Shown here piece by piece: positions 54,874 to 63,991 of a stretch of DNA of 64,000 nt. The stretch spans positions 124,001-188,000 of the forward strand of contig NZ_JAHGUP010000017.1 of NCBI RefSeq assembly GCF_001989995.2, in the 5' to 3' direction. The position numbers and the translations under genes are program-made. The notes under the pieces were generated by a model. It saw nothing but the letters and a program-made list of their open reading frames with translations, ran no database searches and had not been told where the DNA came from. The stretch is from Vibrio anguillarum. GTDB lineage: Bacteria > Pseudomonadota > Gammaproteobacteria > Enterobacterales > Vibrionaceae. Numbering within the stretch: the first letter of the stretch is position 1; each line of letters begins with the position of its first letter.

Positions 54874-56505
54874 ATGTCTTTTTTAAAAGATTTAGCCATT
54901 CGCAAAAAAATTGCGCTTGCCTTTACTATTATCGCGTTAGTCAACATCGCCTTCGGTTATTACCTATATCGTTCATTGAACGAAATACAAGATGACCTAC
55001 TCAATCTAACGGATGACACACTTCCATCAATGATGATGGTCAATAACGTCAAATACAATATGGCTTCTGTGCGACGTGCTCAAATCAGTTTGCTTTCCGC
55101 AACCGATCAAGCCGAAATTACGGAGGATATTCGTTGGATGCAGGAACACTATCAAGCAATTGATAGTGCACTAGCCACCTATGAGCGTGCGGTTTGGACC
55201 GATCACGAGCGTTCGATTTTTATGCCAGTTAAAAACCTCTGGCGTGACTACTTGACTGCGCTTGGCTCTTTTAATGACGATATCCTCAATCAAAATATCG
55301 TAAAAGCTCAAGGGGATATTTCAGCCTCTTTGGTTACATTTGAACGCCTAGAGAGTGCGATTGACGATCTTCTCAATTTAAACCAAACCTTTGTTGCCAA
55401 AAATCGCTCTGAACTGATGACGCTTATTCAAGCTATCACCTCATTTTCCACAGGCAGCATCGTTGCGCTGATAGCGTTTATGGTGTTCATTACACTATTA
55501 CTTTCTCGCTTAATCTGCCAGCCACTACAGTTGGTTGTACAGCAAGCGAACGCCATTGCTGGAGGTAATTTAAGCCATCGATTAGCACGTCAGCATATTG
55601 GGCAAGATGAGCTAGGTGAATTGGCCGATGCGTGTTCAAGTATGCAAGAGAATTTACGCTCAATGGTGGAAGAGATCATCGCCGGAGCGACTCAACTATC
55701 TCATGCTGTCGATGAAGTTAGCGCCGTCTCTGAACAGACATCACAGGGCATGCAAGAGCAACAGGTCGAGGTCATGCACATTGCTACGGCCATGACGCAA
55801 ATGAAATCAACGGTTGCAGAAGTGGCACGAAGCACAGAAGTCGCTTCTGACGCCGCTCGTGAAAGTAACCAACAATCCATCCTTGGATCAAAACAGATGG
55901 ATTCCGTCGCTAATGCTATCTCTCTTGTGACTCAAGAAATTGATCAAGCAGAACAACGCGTATTAGAACTTGAGCAACAAGCACAGCAAATTAACGTTGT
56001 CGTTGACGTGATAAGCAACATCGCCGACCAAACCAATTTGCTTGCACTTAACGCAGCAATTGAAGCGGCGCGTGCTGGTGAACAAGGGCGTGGTTTTGCG
56101 GTTGTGGCTGATGAAGTCCGTGCTTTAGCTGGCAAAACTCAGCAATCGACGGGCGACATCGTCAATATTATCCAAAGCCTACAAACATGTGCATTGCGTG
56201 CTCGTGAAGCGACGTCACAAAGCAGTGTACTTATGGGACAATGTGTGGAGCAAAGTGGCCAAACTCAAATCGCGATTGACCACATTAGTAATCAAAGCGC
56301 GCATATCGCAGATATGACCATTCAAATCGCCAGTGCGTGCGGAGAGCAAGATTCGGTTAGCGAAGAGCTCAGCCGCAATATCGAACGCATTAGTGAATCA
56401 GCCAAGCAAGTTGCACAAGGTTCTTCCAGTGCCGCTCAAGCGTGCGTCGAACTTAGCCAGTTAGCAGCAATGCTACAAAATACGGTACGTCGCTTCCAAG
56501 TCTAA
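54874..56505 (+). CDS. Methyl-accepting chemotaxis protein with four-helix-bundle sensor
   Basis: A 543-residue receptor: TM1 at about 12-31, helical periplasmic 4HB_MCP-like sensor at about 33-188 ([19 protein letters not shown]), TM2 at about 192-214, HAMP ([19 protein letters not shown]) and the signalling domain with [20 protein letters not shown] and [18 protein letters not shown]. The C-terminus VRRFQV has no pentapeptide. GAGG lies 11 bases upstream of the ATG. The ligand is unknown. Confidence 0.94.
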   Translation: MSFLKDLAIRKKIALAFTIIALVNIAFGYYLYRSLNEIQDDLLNLTDDTLPSMMMVNNVKYNMASVRRAQISLLSATDQAEITEDIRWMQEHYQAIDSALATYERAVWTDHERSIFMPVKNLWRDYLTALGSFNDDILNQNIVKAQGDISASLVTFERLESAIDDLLNLNQTFVAKNRSELMTLIQAITSFSTGSIVALIAFMVFITLLLSRLICQPLQLVVQQANAIAGGNLSHRLARQHIGQDELGELADACSSMQENLRSMVEEIIAGATQLSHAVDEVSAVSEQTSQGMQEQQVEVMHIATAMTQMKSTVAEVARSTEVASDAARESNQQSILGSKQMDSVANAISLVTQEIDQAEQRVLELEQQAQQINVVVDVISNIADQTNLLALNAAIEAARAGEQGRGFAVVADEVRALAGKTQQSTGDIVNIIQSLQTCALRAREATSQSSVLMGQCVEQSGQTQIAIDHISNQSAHIADMTIQIASACGEQDSVSEELSRNIERISESAKQVAQGSSSAAQACVELSQLAAMLQNTVRRFQV

Positions 56506-56527
56506 CCTCATATCGTGGGTTTAAAAA

Positions 56528-56551
56528 TAACGGCCTCTTTTGAGGCCGTTA
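56528..56551. terminator. Terminator between the chemoreceptor gene and cydB
   Basis: TAACGGCCTC and GAGGCCGTTA form a perfect 10-bp stem around TTTT; on the minus strand it is followed by TTTTTA, serving cydB, and it also closes the plus-strand gene. Confidence 0.9.
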
Positions 56552-56568
56552 TAGTATCCATTCTCTTG

Positions 56569-57561
56569 CTATTTATAGCTTAAATCTGTCGCTTTACCTT
56601 TAAAGATTCGGTAAACCACAAAGGTGTACAGCAAGATCATCGGCATCACAATCACGACACCAATGCCCACTACCAATAAGCTAGCTGTAGAGGCGGCTGA
56701 TTCTTGAGCCGTCATTATCCCGGGGACGACATCAGGGAAAAAGCTATAGGCTAATCCAAGAAAGCTTAATGCAAAAATTAGCATCACGCCAAAAAATGGC
56801 CATTGAACGCCCATATCATTCACTACAGGCACTCTTTTTAAATAGCGGTCAACCATAAAAATCGTGACTAACACCACCAGCGGAACAGGAGCTAATAACA
56901 GCATTTCAGGGAAGCTAAACCAACGTTCCGCGACCAGTGGATTAAATAGCGGGTTAACAATACTGACTGAGAAAATACCCAGCGCGGCCAACCAACCCGC
57001 GCGGCGTGACCAGCGCGCCGCTCGAATTTGTAACGCGCCTTCGGTCTTTAACACCAGCCAAGCACCACCGATATAAACATAAGCGGCCGTCACGCACAGC
57101 GAACTGAGTAGTGCAAAGCCATAAGCCTGCATCGACTCCTCAAAGCTCATCACATACCGTCCAATCATGTAACCTTGGGTTAATGCGGCAAGTAAAGAAC
57201 CGGTTTTAAAACACAAGTCCCAGTGGTCTTTATGATCCGCTTTCGCTTTTGCACGGAAATCAAACGCTACACCACGCATAATCAATGCGATCAGCATCAG
57301 TGCGGTGGGCAAATACAGCTCTGTCAAAATCAAGCTATGTGCACTTGGAAACGCAATCAATAAAATACCAACGCCTAGCACTAGCCATGTTTCATTGGCA
57401 TCCCAGAAAGGACCAATTGAGGCGATCATTCTATCGCGCTGTTGCTCATTATTTTGGGGTAATAAAATACCGACACCCAAATCATAACCATCAAGTACCG
57501 CATACATGAAAACACTAAAACCAAGCAGTAAAAGATAAATTTCCGGTAGATAAGAGATCAT
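56569..57561 (-). CDS. cydB: Cytochrome bd-type quinol oxidase subunit II
   Basis: Integral membrane subunit, 330 residues with about eight membrane segments. The family start is visible (LPEIYLLLLGFSVFMYAVLDGYDLGVGIL), with FDANETWLV-like DANETWLVLGVG and a Trp/Glu-rich first half. It overlaps cydA by four bases. Together they reduce O2 with quinol and generate membrane potential. No small CydX-type gene is found in the 63 bases downstream. Confidence 0.94.
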   Translation of the reverse strand: MISYLPEIYLLLLGFSVFMYAVLDGYDLGVGILLPQNNEQQRDRMIASIGPFWDANETWLVLGVGILLIAFPSAHSLILTELYLPTALMLIALIMRGVAFDFRAKAKADHKDHWDLCFKTGSLLAALTQGYMIGRYVMSFEESMQAYGFALLSSLCVTAAYVYIGGAWLVLKTEGALQIRAARWSRRAGWLAALGIFSVSIVNPLFNPLVAERWFSFPEMLLLAPVPLVVLVTIFMVDRYLKRVPVVNDMGVQWPFFGVMLIFALSFLGLAYSFFPDVVPGIMTAQESAASTASLLVVGIGVVIVMPMILLYTFVVYRIFKGKATDLSYK

Positions 57562-58898
57562 AATGGTGCCTTTTGCTCGTCAATCGGTTGAATCGTTATG
57601 CCTGTGGAGAACTGCCTTGCTAAATAAAACAGTGTATGGATATAAGCAACTAGCAATACGGCATAAATGGTTAAATACATCACTAATGACAGCACAACAG
57701 AACCACTTCCAATCGCAGTGACCGCATCAGAAGTACGCAATACGCCACTAACAAGCCATGGTTGACGGCCAATTTCAGTAACATACCACCCTGCTAATGT
57801 GGCTACCCATCCTGAAAACGTCATCGCGACAACGGTATAAAGATAGAACTTGGGTAAGGTTTTTTTACGAATTAAACGCCATGCACCAAACCAACTCACT
57901 AGCAGCATCAGCACGCCAATTCCGACCATAATTCGAAAGCCGAAGAACAGTGGCTTAACCGGGGGATGATCCGGTGCAAATTGATTTAAACCCACAATTT
58001 CACCGTCGAGGTCATGTGTGAGTATCAAGCTGACTAATTTAGGAATACCGAGTTCAAAGTGATTGCTACGCGTGACTTCATCAGGCCAAGCTAACAAGAG
58101 TAACGGTGCTCCTTGCTCCGTATCCCACACCCCTTCCATCGCGGCAATTTTAGCGGGTTGGTGTTTTAACGTATTTAAACCGTGTAAATCGCCAACAAAA
58201 ATTTGTATTGGTATAGCAATGGCCGCGAGAATAATGCCGACTCTAAGGCCCACTTTCGCTGCTTCCAGTTGCGCATTACGCAAAAATTGGTAAGCAGAGA
58301 TCCCTGCAATGACAAAACTTGCGGTGAGTAAAGAAGCCAGCAACATATGTACAAGCCGATACGGCATAGAAGGATTAAAAATAACCTCCTTCCAACTGGT
58401 GACATGAACAATGCCTTCAATCACTTCATAACCAGCAGGTGTATGCATCCAACTATTTAAAACTAAAATCCAAAAAGCAGAGAGTGATGTGCCTATCGCC
58501 ACCAGCACGGTTGCTAAGGTATGCACCCATTCAGGTACTCTTCCACGCCCAAAAAGCATCACGCCAAGGAAGGTCGCCTCCATAAAGAAAGCCGTCATCA
58601 CTTCGTAGCCTAACAATGGCCCAGCGACGTTACCGACTCTCTCCATAAATCCTGGCCAGTTAGTCCCAAATTGAAAACTCATCGTGATACCAGAAACAAC
58701 ACCGAGCGCAAAAGTCAGGGCAAAGATCTTGACCCAGAAATAATATAAGTCCAACCACAACTGAGCTTGCGTTCGTACAAAACGCCACTTAAAAAACACC
58801 ATCACCCATGCAAGCGCAATCGTAATGGTTGGAAATAAAATATGAAAACTGATATTGGCGGCAAACTGGATCCGCGACAACATGAGGGTCTCTAACAT
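57558..58898 (-). CDS. cydA: Cytochrome bd-type quinol oxidase subunit I (short Q-loop type)
   Basis: Haem-bearing subunit of 446 residues from ATG 58898, shorter than E. coli CydA (about 520), consistent with a short Q-loop as in CioA-type oxidases. With this start the haem ligand His19 falls in ISFHILFPT, as in known CydA; GAGGAAAG precedes it. Other core motifs are FQFGTNWPGFMERVGNVAG, the GRGRVPEWVH segment and VTEIGRQPWLVSGVLRT near the second ligand Met/Glu region. A longer start at 58916 is less likely. First gene of the cydAB operon. Confidence 0.94.
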   Translation of the reverse strand: MLETLMLSRIQFAANISFHILFPTITIALAWVMVFFKWRFVRTQAQLWLDLYYFWVKIFALTFALGVVSGITMSFQFGTNWPGFMERVGNVAGPLLGYEVMTAFFMEATFLGVMLFGRGRVPEWVHTLATVLVAIGTSLSAFWILVLNSWMHTPAGYEVIEGIVHVTSWKEVIFNPSMPYRLVHMLLASLLTASFVIAGISAYQFLRNAQLEAAKVGLRVGIILAAIAIPIQIFVGDLHGLNTLKHQPAKIAAMEGVWDTEQGAPLLLLAWPDEVTRSNHFELGIPKLVSLILTHDLDGEIVGLNQFAPDHPPVKPLFFGFRIMVGIGVLMLLVSWFGAWRLIRKKTLPKFYLYTVVAMTFSGWVATLAGWYVTEIGRQPWLVSGVLRTSDAVTAIGSGSVVLSLVMYLTIYAVLLVAYIHTLFYLARQFSTGITIQPIDEQKAPL

Positions 58899-59209
58899 CA
58901 CTCTTTCCTCAATCAAAAAAGACTAGGCAATCAAATAACAACAATTTACTTAATTGTTAATTACGTTGATCGACCTAATTAAGTTCACCGCCTGAGGATT
59001 TTCTTACTTAAAGTCACTAAGGCTCCTCGTCGATTGAGGGGAATGAAAATCCAGAACAGCGCAGCCAATGAGTTGTACCAATCATCAGCTGTAAGACCGA
59101 GGAAAAAGATGTATCAAATTACGGAAGAATTATGACAAAAAATAACCGTGCCCCATAACAAGCGTTAGGTTTGAGTAAGCAGTAAGCCTTGCTTCGGCTT
59201 ACAACGCAA
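58899..59209. other. Intergenic region upstream of cydA
   Basis: About 310 bases between cydA and the large propeller gene's terminator. A TTGAT-like half-site (58967 area) is not a full FNR box. A stem GTAAGCC/GGCTTAC lies at 59186-59202. The text GCGTTAGGT near 59163 resembles an attC end but has no partner. No gene seen. Confidence 0.5.
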
Positions 59210-59236
59210 AAAGGGTCGCATTTGATGCAACCCTTT
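59210..59236 (-). terminator. Terminator of the large protease/propeller gene
   Basis: AAAGGGTCGCA and TGCAACCCTTT form an 11-bp stem with one mismatch around TTTGA; on the minus strand it is followed by TTTTTGCG, 17 bases beyond the stop codon. Confidence 0.85.
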
Positions 59237-59252
59237 ACTCCTCAACAAACGG

Positions 59253-62018
59253 TTAAAACTGAGCAGTTAGCTTGATATACACTTCATCTTTGCCTAATTT
59301 ACTGTCTAATCCATGAGCGTAACCAATCCGTACTGGTAACGTGCCGCCATAAAGTACGATGGTATCGATCTGCATTTCAGCACCAATCCCCGTCAGGGCT
59401 TGGTAGTTTTGGTTATCGTTCCAGCTTGATCCTGAGTCGACAAATACAGAACCTGAAATATCCCCCAAACCAATTGGCCACAAATTCCAGTTTCGTTCAG
59501 CGCGATACAATAAGCGGCTTAGTTCAACACTTTGTGTCGCGTAAGCTTGCCCTACTTGAGCCGCAGAGCTGTAGCCACGCAACTCTACCTGTTGGCGGCC
59601 ATAAAGCTGTGCGCTGTCACCTTCGTAACTGCCCAGCTCAAACCGTTTGGCTTTTGAGTCCGCATAACCTGCCGCAAGATGAGTGGTAAGGTTGAAGCTC
59701 CCCGGGAGGTCCCAATGTGCTTGCCACTGCGCCTGCCATTTTTGTCCAGAGTAATCACCGCCAACATTGGACTCCCATACCAAATCAGCGTAATGACCCC
59801 ACGCGTAACCGGGAACATTCAATAAGCCTTCACGGTTATCCCATTGTAGCGCAGCCCCTGCTAGCCACTCATCACTGGCTTGTGTATAGCGCGTACTTTG
59901 AGGCGCTTTGATCAATGACTCTTTCTGCCAATAAGTTCCGATACCAAACGTTAAGTTATCATCGAGGCCATGCCATAAATAATTACGTTGTAACGTTAAG
60001 TCATCTTGGCGGACAATGCGATCGTCTTTATTGGTCAACGGGTTTAACTTAAACTCATGCTCTCGGCTGAGCGTCGCTTGCCAACGGTTGTCATATTGAT
60101 ACCCCAATTGGTACGCCGCCAACGCGTTTTTTGTATCCCAAGCCGCTTGTATCTCATATTGATGTCGCCCTAACACATCTGAACCACTGGTCGAGAAACC
60201 AAGTAACGATTGGTTATCATCCCCTTGCCAAACGGGAACCCAATAACGTGGCGTTAAAGTCGACAACGGTGAGTAGTCGGTAGTGTCACTTTTTTCGGCC
60301 TGAGATATCGGCGTCGAAGCAACGGATGTCACCTTGGCAAAGGAAGACAGTGGAGCCTCATTGAAAGCCGTCACCGCCGGAATGTGGCGCAAATGGTAAC
60401 CATCATGCTCATAAGCTTGGTAGATAAGCCCTTGCGATTGATTCCATTGCGGAGAAAAAGCACCACCAATTTCATTGGTCAATTGCTCTAGCTGCAGACT
60501 GGTTAAGTCCATTCGGTAGATCTGATAACGCCCCGTGTAATCGGCGCTGAACAGCAGCTCTCCCTCTTGGGTAAAACTCAATTGATGCTCAGTTAATGAT
60601 GTTTCAGTCACAGCCAACCAGCGCTGCTCTTTGGCGACAAAACGCATGATATTCCACGCGCTAGACGGCTGCTTCACGGAAGCATAAATGTCACCTGTCG
60701 GAGACAGCGCCATATCACCAATGACCCAACCATATGTGCCTTGCCATAAGCGAGTTTGCTGTCCATCCAGCGTCACCTGCCATAATTCAGGCAACCCTTG
60801 TTCATGACGGGTAGCGAAAACACTTTGCCCATCTCGGCTCCAACGTACTTGGGTAAAGCGCTGTTGCTCGGTTAAACGTTGCCACTGCCCATCAACGTAG
60901 CGATAAAGATCATTCAACACTCGTCCGTCAAGATAACTATTCACTTGTGACACGACGATACCTTGCTGGGGATGAACATCGAGGCTAGTTAAGCTTTTTG
61001 TAGTCAATAAACGCTGCCATTGATTTTGCTTACTATCCCACATCGCTAAATTTGCTCGATCAACCCCATCACGACGCCAAGCCAGTAATTGCTCTGATCC
61101 ACCATTGGCTAATAGATATTCAAACGGCTGGCTATCGAGAGATTGAGCCTCCGAAGGCTGTTCCTTACTTTGCACAATTTGATCTGAAAACTGCGTGATT
61201 AGATCGGCACGGAACTCTTGCCAAAGCGCAAAAAAATCTTTACCAAAAGCACGTTGAGCGCTTCGGTTTAAGAAAACGCCCGGAATTAGGTAGCCACTGT
61301 AATCGCTTAAAAAATGTTGGAGTGCGTCTTCGCCATACGTTTTGGCTAAATAATCAATAAAATACGCGCCGTAGAGGTAATTACTGCCAAGCGGTAAACG
61401 TTTATTCGCTACCACGATTTGGTTGAGATCAGCTAGTTGTCCGCTCGCCACTTCCATGCGCATTTGCATCGCAAAATGGCTATTGTGCAAACGTCCATAA
61501 CCTTGTTCATTTTGGCTTTCCATGTAAACCGCTAACCCTTCTAACAGCATCGAGGGTGTCATTGCATGCGGGAAAAGCAGTGTGTGACGGCCAAAAATAC
61601 GTCGAGCTCCGGTGACCGCACGCTCATTTAATTCCATATGGACAATGTGAGTGTACTCATGGCGGATGAGCATGTGCAACCATTCATCATTGCCTTCCAA
61701 TCCATTGACATCGCTGGGGGGATTTAAGATCAAGCGAATTTGAGCATAAGGCAGCGGCGTTGCCCAACCGTTGGAATAGTCGTAGTCATCCACCAACGTT
61801 AGGTGCGTTTTTTCAGCTGGCATCTTTGAGAATTGACTGGCAAGGTCTTGATGCACTTTCTCGGCAATATCTAACGAACGCGCCGCGTACTGGGCCAATT
61901 CACTGCGAAAGTGCACGATAAAATGTTGCGATTGTTGAGTCTGCCATTGCTGACCAGCTTGATCCCAAGCGACTGACTCAGCCAATACTGTTGGTGTATG
62001 CATACCCAAACAAACCAT
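59253..62018 (-). CDS. Outer-membrane-type protein: metallopeptidase-like domain, TolB-like propeller, C-terminal beta-barrel
   Basis: A 921-residue protein in the current frame from ATG 62018. Domains in order: a gluzincin-like metallopeptidase with zinc motif HEYTHIVHMEL and the downstream Glu in MLLEGLAVYMES (about 30-280); a TolB/WD40-like propeller (about 290-600); and a C-terminal barrel (about 610-921) with an Omp85-like VELRGYSSAAQ segment and terminal AQF. The best start and signal peptide lie upstream at 62065 but are out of frame because of an 8-bp tandem repeat. The frame from ATG 62018 has only a short, uncharged signal (MVCLGMHTPTVLA). If one repeat unit is lost, the protein would have 934 residues with a full signal peptide. 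Substrate unknown. Confidence 0.88.
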   Translation of the reverse strand: MVCLGMHTPTVLAESVAWDQAGQQWQTQQSQHFIVHFRSELAQYAARSLDIAEKVHQDLASQFSKMPAEKTHLTLVDDYDYSNGWATPLPYAQIRLILNPPSDVNGLEGNDEWLHMLIRHEYTHIVHMELNERAVTGARRIFGRHTLLFPHAMTPSMLLEGLAVYMESQNEQGYGRLHNSHFAMQMRMEVASGQLADLNQIVVANKRLPLGSNYLYGAYFIDYLAKTYGEDALQHFLSDYSGYLIPGVFLNRSAQRAFGKDFFALWQEFRADLITQFSDQIVQSKEQPSEAQSLDSQPFEYLLANGGSEQLLAWRRDGVDRANLAMWDSKQNQWQRLLTTKSLTSLDVHPQQGIVVSQVNSYLDGRVLNDLYRYVDGQWQRLTEQQRFTQVRWSRDGQSVFATRHEQGLPELWQVTLDGQQTRLWQGTYGWVIGDMALSPTGDIYASVKQPSSAWNIMRFVAKEQRWLAVTETSLTEHQLSFTQEGELLFSADYTGRYQIYRMDLTSLQLEQLTNEIGGAFSPQWNQSQGLIYQAYEHDGYHLRHIPAVTAFNEAPLSSFAKVTSVASTPISQAEKSDTTDYSPLSTLTPRYWVPVWQGDDNQSLLGFSTSGSDVLGRHQYEIQAAWDTKNALAAYQLGYQYDNRWQATLSREHEFKLNPLTNKDDRIVRQDDLTLQRNYLWHGLDDNLTFGIGTYWQKESLIKAPQSTRYTQASDEWLAGAALQWDNREGLLNVPGYAWGHYADLVWESNVGGDYSGQKWQAQWQAHWDLPGSFNLTTHLAAGYADSKAKRFELGSYEGDSAQLYGRQQVELRGYSSAAQVGQAYATQSVELSRLLYRAERNWNLWPIGLGDISGSVFVDSGSSWNDNQNYQALTGIGAEMQIDTIVLYGGTLPVRIGYAHGLDSKLGKDEVYIKLTAQF

Positions 62019-62032
62019 CAAACCATCAAACC
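62011..62032. repeat. 8-bp tandem repeat (ATCAAACC, 2.75 copies) in the signal-peptide codons
   Basis: Partial unit CAAACC (62011-62016) followed by ATCAAACC at 62017-62024 and 62025-62032. On the minus strand this reads GGTTTGAT repeated. Eight is not a multiple of three, so a change of one unit shifts the frame of the gene ending at 59253. Confidence 0.9.
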
Positions 62033-62065
62033 CATAATGGGTGAGAGTACAAATTTTGCTGACAT
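62018..62065 (-). CDS. 15-codon out-of-frame leader with signal-peptide start
   Basis: ATG at 62065 begins MSAKFVLSPIMGLMV and then meets TGA at 62018-62020, which overlaps the ATG of the main frame as TGATG. With one 8-bp unit removed it would read straight into CLGMHTPTVLAES, a normal signal peptide with cleavage after VLA. AAGGG lies about 11 bases upstream of this ATG. In the present state it may act as a leader permitting reinitiation. Confidence 0.7.
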   Translation of the reverse strand: MSAKFVLSPIMGLMV

Positions 62066-62218
62066 CGTTACAACAACCCTTTTCAATAATTAAGTGCGGC
62101 GATTGTACGTTGAATGAGAAAAGGATTGGGTATCGAAATGTATGGCTTTGTCAGGATAAGGCCTGACTATCATTTGCTCCCCCATTTAAGGAGATGGCAC
62201 TTAACATTGCTAAGCAAT

Positions 62219-62650
62219 CTATTTTATATCGCACTCTATTTGACTGATCGGAACGCTCGATTGACCAAAACAGACATAAGCGGTAATTGGTTGATTTACC
62301 TTCATTTTCACGTAGCCAGCTTTTACATCATCCTCTCGAAATCGAACCATATTAGACGTTGCTTCTGAACCATCGACATAAATCGCCGTGAAATCATCAT
62401 TCATCCAAGCAACCACTTTGTCGTAACTCTGTTTGGTCTTAAACACGACCTCGGCGCAGCGAATAGGCGGATTGTCACGAACGCTGTACCCGCCAGAATG
62501 TTCAACCGCTTCAGAGCCATTGCTCACATCGTGTAACTGGCTGGAAATCACATCACACTGACTGTCAGCCGCATGGACATTAAATGCAATAAGCATAGGA
62601 ATCACGTAATAGCTTGGCTTCATCTTCATCATAAACATTACTGACATCAT
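62219..62650 (-). CDS. Small secreted hypothetical protein
   Basis: A 143-residue exported protein with a signal peptide (hydrophobic YYVIPMLIAFNVHA, cleavage before DSQCD). The mature part of about 115 residues has four Cys (CDVISSQ, IRCAEVVF, VCFGQ, ECDIK) that could form two disulfides, and is probably beta-rich (VVFKTKQSYDKVVAWMND). I do not recognise a family. The start is uncertain among several ATGs within ten codons (62650, 62629, 62623), with no clear ribosome-binding site. Confidence 0.75.
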   Translation of the reverse strand: MMSVMFMMKMKPSYYVIPMLIAFNVHAADSQCDVISSQLHDVSNGSEAVEHSGGYSVRDNPPIRCAEVVFKTKQSYDKVVAWMNDDFTAIYVDGSEATSNMVRFREDDVKAGYVKMKVNQPITAYVCFGQSSVPISQIECDIK

Positions 62651-63034
62651 AGGTAGTTGTAAAAAATAATAGCTTTACCCTATTGAAAACCACCCCAAAA
62701 TAACATCACTTAAAAGTAAACGTGGGTTAAATATCACTGAACACTGGAGTGATGTTGTTCTAAATAGAACATTTGTTATTTTTTTATGTGTATTAATTGG
62801 TTCTATCTATGCGGTGCAAACCTAGAATCTAACAGGCTTATTATTGCATCACACCACATTGTTCAATTTACCTTAACCACAAGGTAAAAAAATCAAGATT
62901 GACCAAACATCCTCCTAAATCATATCTTTCACCTACACCTTGACGAGAATCAAAAAGCTTGCACTTTTATCGCAAGTCTCTTTTCGCCCTAGGTATCCAC
63001 ATATCATAAAAAAGACAATCAAAAGGTAGTCAGC
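62651..63034. other. Divergent intergenic region with an operator-like palindrome
   Basis: 384 AT-rich bases between the small secreted protein and the secreted hydrolase gene. It holds TGTTCTA-AA-TAGAACA at 62756-62771 and, just before it, ATCACT...AGTGAT (62733-62753). No gene was found. Confidence 0.6.
62756..62771. promoter_or_regulatory. Perfect 16-bp operator-like dyad
   Basis: TGTTCTAAATAGAACA has perfect 7-base arms around AA and lies between two divergent genes. It resembles a dimeric repressor site; I cannot name the regulator. Confidence 0.5.
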
Positions 63035-63991
63035 ATGAAACAACCACTTAAGGCACTGGTGCTCGCAATCAGTTTGTCGTGCGGTGCCATCGGTGCTTAC
63101 GCAAACTCGTTAGAGCCGCTCGACAAAGAGTTCACTTTACAAGTTTTAGGATCGGGAGGGCCAATTTCCGATGATCTGCGCTCTTCTTCAGCGGAAGTGA
63201 TTTGGTGGAAAGGCAAATCTAAAATCATGATTGATGCTGGCGGCGGTGCGTATCTGCGCTTTGGCCAATCCGGCTCTAAACTGGAAGATTTGGATTTTCT
63301 AGGCATTACCCATTTCCACACCGACCACGTCGCCGACCTGCCCGCGCTATTTAAAGGTGGCTACTTCTTTAACCGTCAAGATCCGCTGGATATTGCTGGG
63401 CCGCAAGCGGGCTCAGCCTTCCCTAGCCTATCGGGCTATATGGACGCACTCTTTAATAGCAAAGATGGCGCTTATGCTTATTTGAACGGTTTGTATGATG
63501 GCAGCGATGGTTTGTTCCCAGTCACCATCACTGATGTTTCTTACCAAACCACGACACCAACTAAAGTGTATCAACAAGACGGTTTAACCATTTACGCACT
63601 CGGTATTCCTCATGGGGACGTGCCATGTTTGGCTTATCGTATTGAAAGTGATCAGGGCGTTATTGTCATTTCTGCCGATCAAAACGGCAGTAACCCAGCA
63701 TTTCTCGATTTTGCTCAAGGCGCTGACATTTTAGTCATGCCGATGGCTGTTCATGAGTCAGCCGATGAAGTTTCCGCATTTATGCACGCTAAACCTTCAG
63801 TGATTGGCGAAATTGCAGCCAAAATCAATCCTAAACTGCTCGTGCTCAACCACTGGATGGGAGTCGGCCTTAAACATAAATCAGAGTCCACCAAGATCAT
63901 CAAACAGTTTTATCACGGCGAAGTTATTGCCGCCCGTGATCTCTCAAGCTTCCCAATGAGTTCCGTGAAGGAGATAACCCATGAATTGTAA
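63035..63991 (+). CDS. Secreted metallo-beta-lactamase-fold hydrolase
   Basis: A 318-residue exported hydrolase with a signal peptide ending GAYANS. The zinc motif THFHTDHVADL is present, followed by the later His in GIPHGDVPC, the Asp in ISADQNG and the last His in LVLNHWMG. It resembles the arylsulfatase/phosphodiesterase-like branch of the superfamily; the substrate is unknown. AAAGG precedes the ATG. Its end overlaps the start of the next gene by 11 bases. Confidence 0.88.
   Translation: MKQPLKALVLAISLSCGAIGAYANSLEPLDKEFTLQVLGSGGPISDDLRSSSAEVIWWKGKSKIMIDAGGGAYLRFGQSGSKLEDLDFLGITHFHTDHVADLPALFKGGYFFNRQDPLDIAGPQAGSAFPSLSGYMDALFNSKDGAYAYLNGLYDGSDGLFPVTITDVSYQTTTPTKVYQQDGLTIYALGIPHGDVPCLAYRIESDQGVIVISADQNGSNPAFLDFAQGADILVMPMAVHESADEVSAFMHAKPSVIGEIAAKINPKLLVLNHWMGVGLKHKSESTKIIKQFYHGEVIAARDLSSFPMSSVKEITHEL

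Noticed and set aside
59150..59175. TAACAAGC...GCGTTAGGT text resembling an integron attC/VCR end
   Set aside because: The 3' core-like GTTAGGT has no matching RYYYAAC within 150 bases and no attC-like stem, so it is probably chance.
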